Shown: positions 1 to 11,672 of the stretch, piece by piece
Layout: every line of letters begins with the position of its first letter
Position numbering within the stretch: position 1 is the stretch's first letter
NCBI GenBank assembly: GCA_963966185.1
Contig: CAWZYM010000103.1
Location: 284,501 to 348,500 of the forward strand
Length of the DNA stretch: 64,000 nucleotides
Source: Rhabditoides inermis
Lineage: Eukaryota > Nematoda > Chromadorea > Rhabditida > Rhabditidae
Direction of reading: 5' to 3'
Notes under the pieces: model-generated
What the model was told of the DNA's origin: nothing
The model's input: the letters and a program-made list of their open reading frames with translations, nothing else
The model's database searches: none
Position numbers and translations under genes: made by a program

Positions 1-2448
1 GGAAAGTCTGTCGAAAAGTGCTTCGAGTACTGGAACGAGAAAACACATCGTGTGTTCGAAAACCAGTTTGCAAAGTACACGGTGCGACTAAAGTAATTAG
101 TAAATGATACATTATCAAATTTCAGATCAAACGCAAGTCCACGAAAAAGTCGTCTATCAAAAACCTAAAACACATGGTTTTCACTGTGTCCAAGTACGTT
201 ATCGTGAGATTTCAATGGTAACTGTGGTGTTTTAGTGGGTTCGTGAAGAAAGAGGTGGAACTCCTACAATACACTGGCTGGCAAGACTGCCTCGCTCCTG
301 GAAATCCTGAAGAAATGGCGCATGTGATGAAGACGATATACGAGAACATTGGAAACACGGACGAGCCAGTGGTCGTCCACTGCGCCGACGGACTCGGAAG
401 GAGCGCCGCTTTCGTCGGTACGCCCTTTTAGTTCTTCCTGATATCTTCTGCGTGATTCAGGTATGGATGTCCTTGTTGGTATGGTCGACTCTGACCCCAA
501 CCCTGAACCGTTCGAACTGATAAAGGTATACGTTTTGTCTGATGTGTGTGTTTTATCAAATGCTTTCAGACGATGCGTACATTCCGAGCCAACAGCTACA
601 CTGACAAGTGGCAGTACTACTTCTCCTACATCTGTTTTTTTCAGTTTCACGTTATGGTAATGCTGACAATATAATTCTCGACTATTGTTTATCATATAGA
701 ATCTCACTTATGGCGAATCTTCGAAGATCTACACTTACCTGAAAGATCGCAAGACTTCCTTTGTCGATAAAATGAAGGCAGTGTCCGTTTCGGAAGACTA
801 CATTGTACTCAGAGAGAAAAGACTAGAGAATGCATCGAACTACGCGGAATTCCAAACTGCCGTTCTGAATATGGACAAAAAGAAGACGAAGGAATCAACA
901 TCGAACAAAGAAAGAGTACGTCCTTTCCTTTGTTTTTCTTAATACATGATGTAATGTGATGTGTTTAGAAACTGACTGGAACGTATCTGAAAGGTTTCAA
1001 TGATGAATATGAGCTGGGGGAAAAGTTGGGAGCTGGTACTTATGGAGAAGTTTATAAAGCGATCAAGAAAAAGGAGGAGTCGAAAGAAAACGGAACGATT
1101 GGCTTATCCAAAGAAAAACATGTCGAAGAACATTACGCGATCAAGACTGAAAAACGCGGAGTTTCTGCTTCACTAATTGTACCGTTAGGAACTCATTTTA
1201 CCTTAGCAATTCATATCGTTTCAGTCGGAAATCTTTGTTCTCATGGATGTCTCAGCCAATGCTCTCGAAAACAGAAACCAAATTGTTCAATACGTGGATA
1301 AAGGTAGTTGTATTTTACTTTTAGTTCCAAATGTTTCAGGTCATACCTCGAGCTTCCATTTCTTGGTCATGAGTCTGGTCGGAAAATCTCTCTCCACTGT
1401 TCAAGATCATGTGTCCAAGAAAATGAAGTGCATACTTATATTTAGAAAAAATATTACAAAAACTTTGTTTCAGCTCTTTCTCTGCGATGTATGTGTCTAT
1501 CCAGTCTTTCAATGCAATTCATCAGTTGCACCGTTGTGGTTTCATTCACAGGTCAAAATATGACTGTTCCATCTTTCCATTGTTTTCTGTTACAGGGACA
1601 TCAAACCCGGAAACTTTGCGATCGGTGGGAAGCAGAATGAGAAAATGGTGTTCATTTTCGACTTTGGAATGGCCTGGCGAAGCGTTGATGATCAGGGGAA
1701 AGTCAATGTTCGCAAGGGAAGAGAACACGGCTTCATTGGAACTCTGCGGTAGAAGCTGGCTTCTGTCGAATAATGAAAAAAAAACTAATCGTTCAGATAT
1801 GCCTCGCGCGCTGCTCACGAAATGAGAAAACAGCATCTTTGCGACGACCTCGAATCCTGGCTCTTCATGAGCATTGAGGTGTTATAACGTTTACAAACTA
1901 TTTTTAATACGATAATCAGATGTTCCAAAAGCTGCCATGGAAAGGAAACGTGGACAAAGACTATGTATTGCGGGAAAAGTACAACATGATGGAGGGAAAA
2001 TGTGGGTGATCTTGTAGCAATGACGTCACTTATCTATTTATTGCAGACATGACGTCACTGCTGCACAAAGGTCTGCCAGTCGCGATGCTACACGTCATCA
2101 AGTAACCTTTTATCCTGAGTACGATTTAATTTTGGATTAATTTAGACATATCTGTGACATGAACCCCCACGATTTTCCTGACTACCGAGCAATCATGCAC
2201 ATCATGATGGGAGCAGAGTGTGATCTCATTGTCAGTACCATATCCGTTTCCTATTCTTATAACACGTTTTCTAGCGGGATCTCGATTGGGTCAACTCGGA
2301 GAAACTCCATGCCAAGGCTCAGTACGAGGTAAAACATGTTTAAATTAGAAACGCAATCTCTTTTCTCTTTCAGTCTCTCGCTACACGCGCGACTTCGAGG
2401 GACAAGAAGGCCATTCTCGCCAGTTTCAAGCCTCTCAGTCGCTTCTGA
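1..2448 (+). CDS. Tyrosine phosphatase - TTBK/CK1-like kinase fusion, 5' partial
   Basis: Seventeen exons (1-81, 126-193, 236-417, 461-525, 570-656, 700-915, 969-1178, 1225-1303, 1340-1427, 1474-1551, 1596-1748, 1797-1878, 1920-2001, 2047-2101, 2146-2230, 2275-2328, 2374-2448) splice with GT-AG introns into one open frame of 579 residues ending in TGA. Residues 1-160 are the C-terminal half of a classical PTP domain: YTGWQDC (WPD-loop equivalent, catalytic Asp kept, Pro replaced by Gln), then VHCADGLGRSA at about 97-107 (intact HCX5R), then the QYYF region. Residues 162-233 are a Lys-rich linker. From 234 there is a CK1/TTBK-like kinase: glycine loop GAGTYGEV, YAIK with Lys292, HRDIKPGNF at 384-392, FDFG at 406-409. 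All catalytic kinase residues are present. The Q-loop Gln of the PTP appears lost, so phosphatase activity is uncertain. Both families are expanded and often male-germline expressed in nematodes (family knowledge). The start lies before the window. Confidence 0.85.
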
Positions 2449-2562
2449 TCCCAATACTAACACTCTTATCTTACAACATTAGATACTCACCATAGCTAAG
2501 CGTTATAATTTATATTCATTTGTCGGTATCAAACTTTACAGCTAATCTGAGTGAATAATTTG

Positions 2563-2568
2563 AATAAA
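2563..2568 (+). promoter_or_regulatory. Polyadenylation signal of the fusion gene
   Basis: AATAAA lies 115 bp after the fusion-gene stop codon. The same 3' flank, with the signal, is copied at about 29.85-30.08 kb. Confidence 0.5.
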
Positions 2569-2769
2569 ACAACACGTTTTTTGCGTTATAATGTTTTTCC
2601 ATAGAGACAGAGTTGCATTGATAACATGGAAAAACACCAAAACTTATGATGAACGAGTGTCCAGCATCAATCAGTTTCCTTCCCAGTGAGGCAAAGCGAA
2701 TCAAGAAGAGGGTTTTGAAAGAAGCGCGCGGAAAGAGCGCGCCAGCAAAGCGAGCGGTGTGCTCACTTT

Positions 2770-2907
2770 GTGTCCGTTCCTGAGATTACCTCGTTTTCTT
2801 CGTTTTCAAATTTGGAAAAATTGCTCGAAGAACACGAAGCCCGAGCCAGGCAAAATCAAGTATGCAACCCCCTCCCTCCTTCACCGTCTCCTCTCTGTCT
2901 CTCTCTG

Positions 2908-2963
<56 letters not shown>

Positions 2964-3094
2964 TCAAATTTTGCAGACGGCGAGCTGTTCGTGACTCGTC
3001 AACTACAATTCAACCAAACGACTTCTCTCTAATCAAAAGCAAACTGAGAATGCGAAACATGTATTCGAAAAGAGCGAAAAAGGTGCTGTGGTAA
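2770..3094 (+). pseudogene. Repeated two-exon fragment family, copy 1
   Basis: The first exon reads NLEKLLEEHEARARQ, then a donor at GTATGC, an intron made largely of (CT)n and (CA)n, and an acceptor at TTTGCAG. The second exon has the basic stretch LIKSKLRMRNMYSKRAKK. The reading frame across the junction is not secure. Related copies lie at 3420-3658 (second exon plus intron only) and 12758-13001. I do not recognise the family; the acidic helix followed by a basic segment recalls a coiled-coil or bZIP edge, but the bZIP asparagine/arginine spacing is absent. It is as likely a dispersed repeat as a gene. Confidence 0.35.
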
Positions 3095-3399
3095 CAATCT
3101 GATAAAGAAATTATAATTATTGCATATTGCATGACGACAAATATGGGAAGAACAACTATATGAACAACTATAAACTATAAATTGATTTTTGGTTTTGGAC
3201 TTTGGAGTAGCACAGGTGAAACTCTCTCACTCTGAATATCGATTTTACACTTAAACACTCAAACTGATTTGTGGGCGGGGCCTATCACATTGTGCAGATG
3301 GGGGGGGGGGGGGGTCACCGTGACCGTCACCGAGTTTACCTTTAGAATGTCACCGGGCCGTGGTATCCGCCAACCCCCCTATAGAGGGATGTGTCCTGG

Positions 3400-3660
3400 C
3401 GCCGCGTGTCTCGTCCGCAAGCCCTTCCCCCTTTCACCGTCTCCCCCCCCCCTTCTCTCTCTCTCTCTCTGTCTCTCTCTCTCTCTCTGTCTCTCTCTGT
3501 CTCTCTCTCTCTCTCTCTCTCACTTACACACTCAAATTTTGCAAACGGCGAGCTGCTCGTGACTCGTCAACTGCAATTCAACAAAACGACTTCTCTCTCA
3601 TCAAAAACAAATTGAGAACGCGAAATATGTATTCGAAAAGAACGAAAAAGGTGCTATGAT
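3400..3660 (+). pseudogene. Repeated two-exon fragment family, copy 2 (5' truncated)
   Basis: The (CT)n intron, the TTTGCA junction and the second exon (KNKLRTRNMYSKRTKK) match copy 1 at 2940-3092 with scattered changes. The LEEHE exon is missing; a poly-G run and unrelated sequence precede it. The flank 3680-3920 matches the flank of copy 3 (13020-13240), so a unit of about 1.7 kb was copied. Confidence 0.35.
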
Positions 3661-4302
3661 ATCAAAATGATAAAGAAATTAGAATTATTGCATGACGACA
3701 AATATGGGATGAACAACTATAAAATGCCACTGATCTCTGTTGCTGACAATTGCATAGGTAGGACTCTTCCTATCCAAGCTCGCTTCACTGCCTGCTGGAG
3801 TGTGTATGGAAAACCACTTTCGTAATCCGTAATGGTCTCAATAGACGAATGCTTCTTAGGGTGATTGAACACTGTCGGAATAGCTCAAAAGTATTGTTTA
3901 TGAGTTAAACGTAGTTTCAAATGTCACGTAATTAATAAGACTAGAACTAAATTAAGAATCATATTATCATATAAAACCAATAGAAAAAAAGTTTCTCTTC
4001 CATAGTGTGGAGTGACTATCAAACATATCCCGGAGTGAAACAAACCACCAATAGCACATACGCATTCTCGGACTACCGAAATCCGTGTTATTGGGACTCG
4101 CAGTAGGCGTTGCATTACTATATTTTACCGTAACCTTGCCGTAATTTACATAATTGTACTGTGCTACTTGATTCGAGATAAACATTCTGATTCTGATTCT
4201 GAAACAAAGTAATTGTTCTGGTTTTCCACAGTATTCACAACGGAAGCGGCGACTTGCACTGAAATACTAGAATTGTTTATGTTATAATTATCTTAGTCAT
4301 TG

Positions 4303-4470
4303 TTAACTTTTTCTATACAACAGATTTAGTGTATGGTGTTGAAAAATACCTCTGGGAAGTGGTTTCATGAGGTAGAGTGAAACAGTGGCGGAATAGAGAG
4401 GTATAGCAGATAGGATTTCGGAAACGATAGACTGCTTCACTTGAGTTGCTGGGTCGCTGCCAGGAAACAC
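4303..4470 (-). pseudogene. Degenerate last exon of the small membrane-protein gene
   Basis: Minus-strand exon starting after an AG acceptor: VFPGSDPATQVKQS, then SEILSAIPLYSAT, then LPRGIF and a stop. It is about 95% identical in protein to the last exon at 13697-13843, but the first two exons are missing here; the sequence upstream on the minus strand is a different gene fragment and (GA)n. It is a copied exon without a gene. Confidence 0.5.
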
Positions 4471-4645
4471 CTAGAACGAGATCATTATTACATTATTATC
4501 TACTCACTGTTTGTAACATTTTCATTGTGAGTAGTTGTATATTTCATGTAGATATCAATGAAAATGAAGTTATACACTTGCACTCTTCTCCCTTTCTCTC
4601 TCTCCCAGTAGAGAGAGAGAGAGAGAGAGAGAGGGAAGATTCCAG

Positions 4646-4842
4646 AAGGTGGACAGCTCTGATGAGGTGAAGAAGACGAAGAAGATCTTGTCTCGCTACA
4701 AGCAGCCGGAAGCGGGAGAGGAGGTGGCGAGCAAGGAGGTGTCCAGTAGGAACATCATGCAGCTCATGGTCAGATTTCTCTTTCTCCCTCTCTCTCTCCC
4801 TCTCTCTCTCACACTCTCTCCCTCTCTCTCTCACACTCTCTC

Positions 4843-4879
<37 letters not shown>

Positions 4880-4994
4880 TATGCAACCCACTGCAGCATC
4901 TCCTTCTCAAGGTCAGCATGAGCATGAACAGGAGGAGGAGAAGAAGAAGTGCAAGACTGAGGAAAAGGAGGAGCAGAAGACCCAGAGCGAGTGA
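4646..4994 (+). CDS. C-terminal part of a charged hypothetical protein
   Basis: Two exons join in phase: 4646-4768 (begins KVDSSDEVKKTKK after a TTCCAG acceptor, ends MQLM) and 4917-4994 (HEHEQEEEKKKCKTEEK, ends QSE and TGA). The 148-nt intron is almost entirely (CT)n. Residues are dominated by Lys and Glu, typical of a disordered or coiled-coil nuclear tail. No upstream exon could be placed; (GA)n sequence precedes it. Function unknown. Confidence 0.4.
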
Positions 4995-5498
4995 CACACT
5001 TACATCCCACATCACAACTAACAACGTGTTAAAATACCAAATCTTAGAAGAATTTGAAATTCCGACGATCGTTTGATGCTAGCCTGTGCACTGGATGAAG
5101 AATGTTTTGATTCACACAAATGTTTTGTATTTTGTTAGTTAAACTACAAATGACTTATTATCGTTTCCACAACTACGTCACCATCTGCCTATGGGCGTGG
5201 GTAATTTCGATAGATAATCCGCACACACGGCCGAGACCACTTTCGCACACTCTCGTTTCTGCCGGTTTTGTATGAGTTTTCGTTATTTCACTCGATGTTT
5301 TGTTATGTATCGTATGGTATGGTTACAATAGTGGACATACTGTCTGTCATAGCTTCACAATTGGCCCTGAGAGCGCCGTGTGCTGCGCGTCTGATCGAGT
5401 CCGGACCATTTCACACGTGTTCTACCTACACTGCCCGATGCACTTTGCGTGCATGTGGGCTCCATGCAAGTCTCTTTCGTTCACATCCCTTCTTCCAG

Positions 5499-5742
5499 AG
5501 TCGATGTCTCTTCGCTCGAGGCAGAAGACGCCCTCGTCCCCTCGGGCGCATCCGCCGCCGAACTCAACAAGGTGGCTTGTTTTCGTTCTTTACAATATTG
5601 TTTGTTAACAAAGTGTGTTGTTTAGATGGAGACTGCAGGCGGCAGCGAGACAATGGTCAGTGCGATAAGGCCGAACGTTCCGGCCGTCGACTTCCTAGTG
5701 TTGATGAATTACATAAACGAGCTGGAATGCGTTTTTGTGTGA
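5499..5742 (+). CDS. Hypothetical protein fragment, two exons
   Basis: Exon 5499-5571 (VDVSSLEAEDALVPSG, ends ELNK) and exon 5626-5742 (METAGGSETMV, ends ELECVFV and TGA) join in phase across a 54-nt intron that ends TGTTTAG. The upstream part is not resolved. The protein is not recognised. Support is only open frame and splice consensus. Confidence 0.3.
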
Positions 5743-6039
5743 AGAAGGTATGCAAGATACCGTATTCGTTTGTAAAAAACGAAAAAAAATTGAAAACTTA
5801 TTCGCCCAGATGGTAAGATTGTTGCGCCGCGACAGGGCGCGCCCTTCCGCGGAACACTCAAAATACTGTAGATACCGTATACCTTACACCACTACAGTAT
5901 CTACAGTACTCGTCGCGCAACTGTCTGCGGGGAGTGGAGCAGACGAAGAAAGACGATCTGGATAGCTGGTTCTATATGGTGGTCGAGTCGATGAGTGAAA
6001 AAAGCTGTCATGGAAGAAGAAGAAGGTAGAGAGAGAGGG

Positions 6040-6059
6040 AGAGCGATAGAGAGAGGGAG

Positions 6060-6096
<37 letters not shown>
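6040..6096. repeat. (GA)n microsatellite
   Basis: Imperfect then pure GA repeats. The same tract with the same flanks recurs at 30463-30521, marking the left edge of the gene M/B duplication. Confidence 0.9.
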
Positions 6097-6098
<2 letters not shown>

Positions 6099-6429
6099 AA
6101 ACCAAATCAGTTTAATTATTTTACAAAAAAAATAGATTTTTGACATGCATTTGATCACAATGAAATCCGGAGATTACCGTGACACCTCTCTTATGTTCAC
6201 TGATGCTGGAGAAGTTTCACGCTGTTGCCGTCAATTCGAGCGGGAGCGTCCCCCAGAGAAACGTAGTACTAGAACATTGAGAACGTGTATCACTGAATTG
6301 AATGGTGGCAAACGCACAATTGCCTTTTCATCGTTGGCCTCGCGCTTTTACTCGACCCGAATAATGCCCATCTGCCCGAGAGTGTCTCTGAGCTCTGACC
6401 GCTGCGATGCCGTTCTACCACTTCCTGCA

Positions 6430-6740
6430 GTTTTCACCTGAGTCTCGTGACTCAATCATTTCCGCACTTGAAGTTGAGCCTCTGTTTGGGTAGGTGACAA
6501 TGCCGCGCATCTTCTCCCGCACAAGATCGATCATGCCCTGTCGTGAGTACTCGGCCCCGCGCGCACCGTGAAACATGGCGTAGTAGAGTGCAAGGTCGTG
6601 GCTCCACGACGCCTGAACGCAACGCCAGCTACAGTGACCCTCAAGACGATAAGGTACCGACGGCACCGCCGAGCGAAAAGCAGCTGTCCAATCCGGTGAG
6701 GCGCGCTTGTGTTTCCCGACACGGCGACTGGGGGTACGCG
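6430..6740 (-). CDS. Gene M copy 1, C-terminal part, hypothetical
   Basis: Minus-strand open frame: FRSAVPSVPYRLEGHCSWRC, then LALYYAMFHGARGAEYSRQG, then LVREKMRGIVTYP. The copy at 30870-31160 has the same protein and ends cleanly (VNYKCGND, stop), while this copy continues through a changed junction to a later stop. Upstream exons are not resolved; the gene lies just 3' of gene B on the same strand. I recognise no domain. Confidence 0.4.
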
Positions 6741-6949
6741 TAGACCCGAGATTCGGAGCAGCCAGCGACAGCGATGAAACCAGCGAGACGACCAGGGAGA
6801 CCGAAGCTAAACATTCAATCCCAAAACAAAAACGGCAAACGATTTATTGAGAGAGAGCACAAAAGATACATTGTAAGGAAATGAGTCATACGAGACATAA
6901 TGTAAGGAAATCGTAAGAATGTAGTGTAAGATGTTTACGTACGGGGGGA

Positions 6950-9900
6950 CATCAGCGCGTCCAGAGACGATACGAGTGAAGCGAGCGTAGAGGGAACGAG
7001 TCACATGGAGCAGCACCTAAACAAACGCTGTGAGCAACAAATAATGCAAGTATCGATACGTACCTCTCATCCAACGAGCGGCAGCATCGAATCGCTCTCC
7101 AAAGTCTTGTCGCAGGATGCTCTCAACTTCAGTCTGACGTCCACACGCGGAGCAGATGACAGCCACGTATATGCGCTGCACTCTTTCGTACTGAAACAAA
7201 CTCTCCAACTCTCCCTCTTACTATCATTCCTCCCCCCACGTTCGATTTGTCCAGCTAATCGCCGTCGGAGACCGTGGCGAGTGCGGAGGTGACGTCGTTG
7301 GCGGCGATCGATCGGCACTGGTTTGTGAGCACCAGATCCGACCACATCGTGTTAGTCGCGCACCACGCCATGACGTCGTCGACAAAGTACGTGGCTGATA
7401 GAACACGGTAGGCATACTATGTCTACAGAGGCGCGTACCAGGAGCATTCCCAGCCGGAAGTTCGTCACCACCGCACCCATAGTGCATTCCAGTGACGGAA
7501 GCAGTGCCCAGCCCGGCCACGCGAACGTCTCTTGTCCCAGATAACGCTGAAAAGATGAGAGAGTAATCTGGGACATTGAACAACGATGTTGAAATTATCC
7601 GAACCTTGAGCGAGGTGAGTTGTCTCGGCGTCTGTAGGTAGAAGGCGGTTACGGTACCCACACTCTCGCGTCCGGGTTCACACTTGCACGCTATCAACAA
7701 GGCGAGCAGATGGTCCTTCTGAACACCGCACAATAAAAAATAGAAAACAGAGTAGCACCTTGTGACCAGTGTTCTTCATGCACGAATGTAGGTTGCGCAG
7801 GAGAGCAGGCGAAGGAAGATCGGACAACGCTACTTCCGAAGACACCCTGAAGAACATGTTGAAAACGAATATGGAATTATTCCGTAACCTAGCCGCCGAA
7901 GTGCGCTTGGTGTCCTGCATTGTGTGAAACTTGGAGAAGACTGCCTTGCCAGCAGAAAACCACCTCCGTCTCCATCATCGTGCAGGAGGACGACCAACAG
8001 CTGTACTCTGCAATAGTAGAAACAGTTCCAGTTCTGTATTTTTATTGTTGGTATTGCATTTATCTCACTACTCATAGAGAGTAGCAAGGGTATAGCCGTA
8101 CCAATTGTCCTTAGCCGAAAACAAGACAGAGCGTTGGATTATCACGACTGTGATCTGCTATTCAATATTATGCACAAAATACCATATTCCATACGTTTCA
8201 GTTTCAGTTGCGGAAAAAAACGTGCCGATTCAGAAGCAAATACTAATAGTACATTACGAAAATATGATGACCCTTTTCTACTGATTGACACTTTCGTAGA
8301 ATTTGTAATCAATAGTGATTAGTCAAACGTAACGAAAAAAGTAGTCTATTGTCAGCCCGGGTGCGCGCGGCGACTAGCGAAGTGATGTAGAGAACGACGA
8401 GGGCTCCATACGCCAGCGGCGATCATGTATTGAAGGTCCAGTTCGAACTGGTCCGCAGAGTTGTCGAGAGACGACAGAACACACAGGTCATCGAGTCGAG
8501 TGTAGCACGTATCTACGTTGCCATCTGAAAGATGCCTACTCTTATAATTCTGTGCTCGCAATAAGTTGCGCGCGGTGGGGTAGATCAGAGAAAAACGGAG
8601 AGTCAGCTCTCGGCAATAGCGCGCAAAACAAGAGAGGCAGACGGCTATGGTACCGTATTTCGAACTGCAAGCAAGGTAGATCGAAAACTATCGCTCTGGC
8701 GCAAGCTATACGTGCACTCTTACTTCATATCTTCGTCCAGTCTCCGTTCTCTCTACCCACCGTTGAGTACTTGGACAGCGTGTGCGCAAAGACCGTCAGG
8801 GGGCCAATCGATTGCTAAATTTCAAGTTGCAACTGGAATGCGCAACTCGATTACGACACTTACCAGTGTAGCGAGAGTCAGCTGGCCAGAGTTGCGCGCG
8901 AGAAGAGCAGCTCCTCCCATGAGTCTGTTCTTCGGAGAAATGCGTGATGAGGCCACAATGTCCGAGCCTGGAACGACGCATCAATGTTGCAACCACGCAG
9001 ATTCTCGATTGAACACGTTTCGCAAAAAAAAACTACATCTACTCACCAATGTTGCGAAGAAACTGCGCACGGATGTCAGCGCTGTAGTCGGCCCCTTTGA
9101 ACACATTGATGAATGAGGGGTTGGGCGGCAGGATGGCAGCGCTGGAGAGGTAGCGCTGTAAGCAACAATTAAATAAAACAAAATGGTCAACATTGCCGAT
9201 TTTATATTACTTCAGTACTTCACTCTTCACATCAACTAGGAGAATCTTACTGCACTGTTACTTATTACTCATAATTTGAACATTGACAACTTATTACTCT
9301 TAATTTGAACATTGACAACTTATTACTCTTAATTTGAACATGTTTTCAATTCATGTGAGACAGACTCTCCTACGAACTCAGAGACAGCCCATTATACCAC
9401 TTCACATCAGTTTGAAAAGTATCCCTGCAACGCTGTTATTGAAAAACTATACAAACATATCACATTTAAATAATGAGGTTAGGAAAAGGGTATTGGTTGG
9501 CAAAGCTGTTCAAATAGCCTGTTGTTCAAATAGACTTCTCAATCTCCGATCCCACGATTCTGAATACATGATCATTAAAAAAGCGATGGTGTGGCGGCAA
9601 CTCACTCGTACAAATAAGGAGAAGGGGGAGGTACGGGTGGATGATGATTGACCAGCAAGCCGGCCATAGCCGCCATTCTTGGAAATGACGACCCTCTCCT
9701 TCTGAAAGTCGAGACGATTGATTTTCGATCTTTGAGCTATGCTAATGTGAATCTTCTGTCAACTGCACGTCGTCAATCAAGGTGAATCTGTTTAACAGAA
9801 ATGTGACAACAGAAATGTGTATGCTTACTTTAACAGCTAGCATCCACTTGAGTGCGGTAGATTCGTGCAATGCTTGACTTATAATGCATTGCTGGGCGTG

Positions 9901-9996
9901 ATTCACGTATGTGAAGTTGAGTGGCGACCGACAGGCGCGGAAGAACGAGTACTCGGCATCATTGAGCGCGAACGCTGACAAGTTGAAAGCGGACAT
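6950..9996 (-). pseudogene. Gene B copy 1 (large helical protein), decayed
   Basis: Minus-strand exon series: 9996-9829 (MSAFNLSAFALND...), 9701-9606 (KERVVISKNGGYG), 9155-9047 (RYLSSAAILPPNPS), 8967-8864 (SDIVASSRISPKN), about 8816-8767, 8532-8355 (TCYTRLDDLCVLSS), 8007-7889, 7846-7759, 7718-7605 (KDHLLALLIACKCEPG), 7546-7439, 7416-7273 (FVDDVMAWCA), 7190-7064 (VQRIYVAVICSACG) and 7016-6953. Introns are short with clean GT-AG ends. Compared with copy 2 (31357-35107), the third exon is almost deleted, one exon carries an 11-nt insertion, a TGG is TGA, and the last exon has a 1-nt shift. The family is not recognised; composition suggests a soluble helical-repeat protein. It does keep a credible initiator exon that copy 2 lacks. 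Confidence 0.55.
8032..8193. repeat. Insertion inside gene B copy 1
   Basis: About 160 bp with no counterpart in copy 2. Its part 8040-8130 is the reverse complement of 24220-24330 (and partly of 11960-12016), so it is a dispersed repeat. Confidence 0.5.
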
Positions 9997-10499
9997 CTAA
10001 AACGTTGGTCTGTCTGTGCAATGTATTCATACTTTTTCACACTCGGAAAGTGACAAGTGAAACACCACAAAGTTTTTTTTCTTTGTTTGTAATGCAATCA
10101 AAAATCTGTTAGAAACATCACTGTGATCGGGCTGAGCAATAGCTAAACGAAGCAATTTGAAAAAAAATCGTTCCACAGTTACAAAAACTCGATACGAGTA
10201 CAACGTGCGTTTTCTGTGCAAGAAATCAATTTCTAACACATATCAATAGCAAACAAATGCTGCTAAAACGAAAGAAACTGAGATCCCAGTTGCCCAGATT
10301 TTACGAAACTCAGCGATCAGCACAAATTATAAGCTGTTTTGAAAGCGCAAACATTTTCAATGGCACGCGATAGTTTTGTTTCACAATATCGAAGTTATCA
10401 TAAAACCTCTCTCATAACTCACGTTTTCACTCCATATATTTACGTGAAAACTACAATTTCGGCTCTTACTATTTTGTGTGCACACGTGTGCAATGACGC

Positions 10500-10624
10500 A
10501 TAGAGAGCTGGGTATAGAATGACGTATAGAGAGAGATTGCAGGTGATAGAGACTGATAGAGAGTATAGAAAGAGACGAGATAGATAGATAGAGAGCATAG
10601 AAAGAGATGAGAAAGAGAGAGATA

Positions 10625-10672
<48 letters not shown>

Positions 10673-10701
10673 AGGTGCGCGTGCGGACGCGCGGACGTGC
10701 G

Positions 10702-10752
<51 letters not shown>

Positions 10753-10825
10753 CCTCTCTCTACCTTGAGTATAAAAAAGATACGAGAGAAAGAGAGAGAG
10801 AGAGAGAGATTGCAGGTGAACCGTG
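10500..10825. repeat. Complex (GA)n/(CT)n block with three TTGCAGGTG anchors
   Basis: GA, GATA, GT and CT microsatellites in series. GAGATTGCAGGTG occurs at the end of each of three GA tracts (near 10540, 10668 and 10807). The copy at 22790-23070 has the same anchors but different repeat lengths. Confidence 0.8.
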
Positions 10826-11317
10826 CGACCGACGGACGAAGAAGCCGCCGCGCTTCTCTCCACACTATCTATGCCCAGCTCGATTCGGTGTCCCCCGCAT
10901 TGCCTTGGTGCCTTTACAGTATTGTTATATTATATATTATATTACAATTCACTGGATATGTGTATAAGAATGTTCTACGATACGTGTTTTTCTTCTTCAG
11001 AGTTTGTAGCATTGATTGAAACGAAGAGTAGACGTTCAGCAATGTTTGAGAGAGAGAGAGAGGAGGGGGAAGAGGGGGAAGAGAGGGGGGAAGAGAGAAA
11101 GAGGGGGGGAGAGAAAGAGTGAGGAGGAAGATGTTGTACCTGGGGGCGGGCAAGTGCCCCCCACGGCCTACCGAAAACGAGTGACACAAGGGAAAGACGA
11201 CAACGACAACGGCAACAATACGTTTATCCAACGACACAACTCTCGGTGAAACAATGTAAAAAAAACACATGTCAACAACATAAATAATTGAAAAATTCAT
11301 TGTGAGGCGTTACCTTG

Positions 11318-11672
11318 CTAGCTGGAAACGGCAAACGCCACGATTAGCTTCTTGTAGTCGTTGTACGATGAGAACTTGTCGACTTGTTGGCAGAGTGTAG
11401 TCGAGCAGAACCAGTCAGCACCTCCCGATTTACACACCTCAAAAGGCGATGTGAGAACCGTTGGTGCATTCGCTATATACTTACCTGGATTCGAGAACAC
11501 ACCCATTGAAGCAGGGTGAGAAGATCAACGACGAGCTCTCTCTGTCCGTCTAAAATACATTAAGTTCAGCGAACACCGAAGCGAGAACAGCGACTAGGAC
11601 ACTGACATTCTCACGAAGCACTTTCGCTCCGTTCTCACAAACACAAGTTGTACCATCGATAGCTAGTCCCAT
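11318..11672 (-). CDS. Gene N copy 1, small hypothetical protein
   Basis: Two exons join in phase: 11672-11607 (MGLAIDGTTCVCENG) and 11548-11318 (TDRESSSLI..., PFEVCKSGGADWFC, ..KLIVAFAVSS, stop), giving about 98 residues. Donor GTCAGT and acceptor TTTTAG are acceptable. Several Cys residues are present; no signal peptide and no recognised domain. The identical copy is at 23571-23925. Conservation alone is weak support because the whole block is a recent duplicate, and the start Met may be internal to a longer gene. Confidence 0.4.

Noticed and set aside
2770..3094. bZIP transcription factor
   Set aside because: The basic stretch lacks the N-x7-R core and no leucine zipper follows in frame.
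10381..11300. Arg-Glu and Ser-Leu repeat proteins
   Set aside because: They are translations of GA/CT microsatellites.
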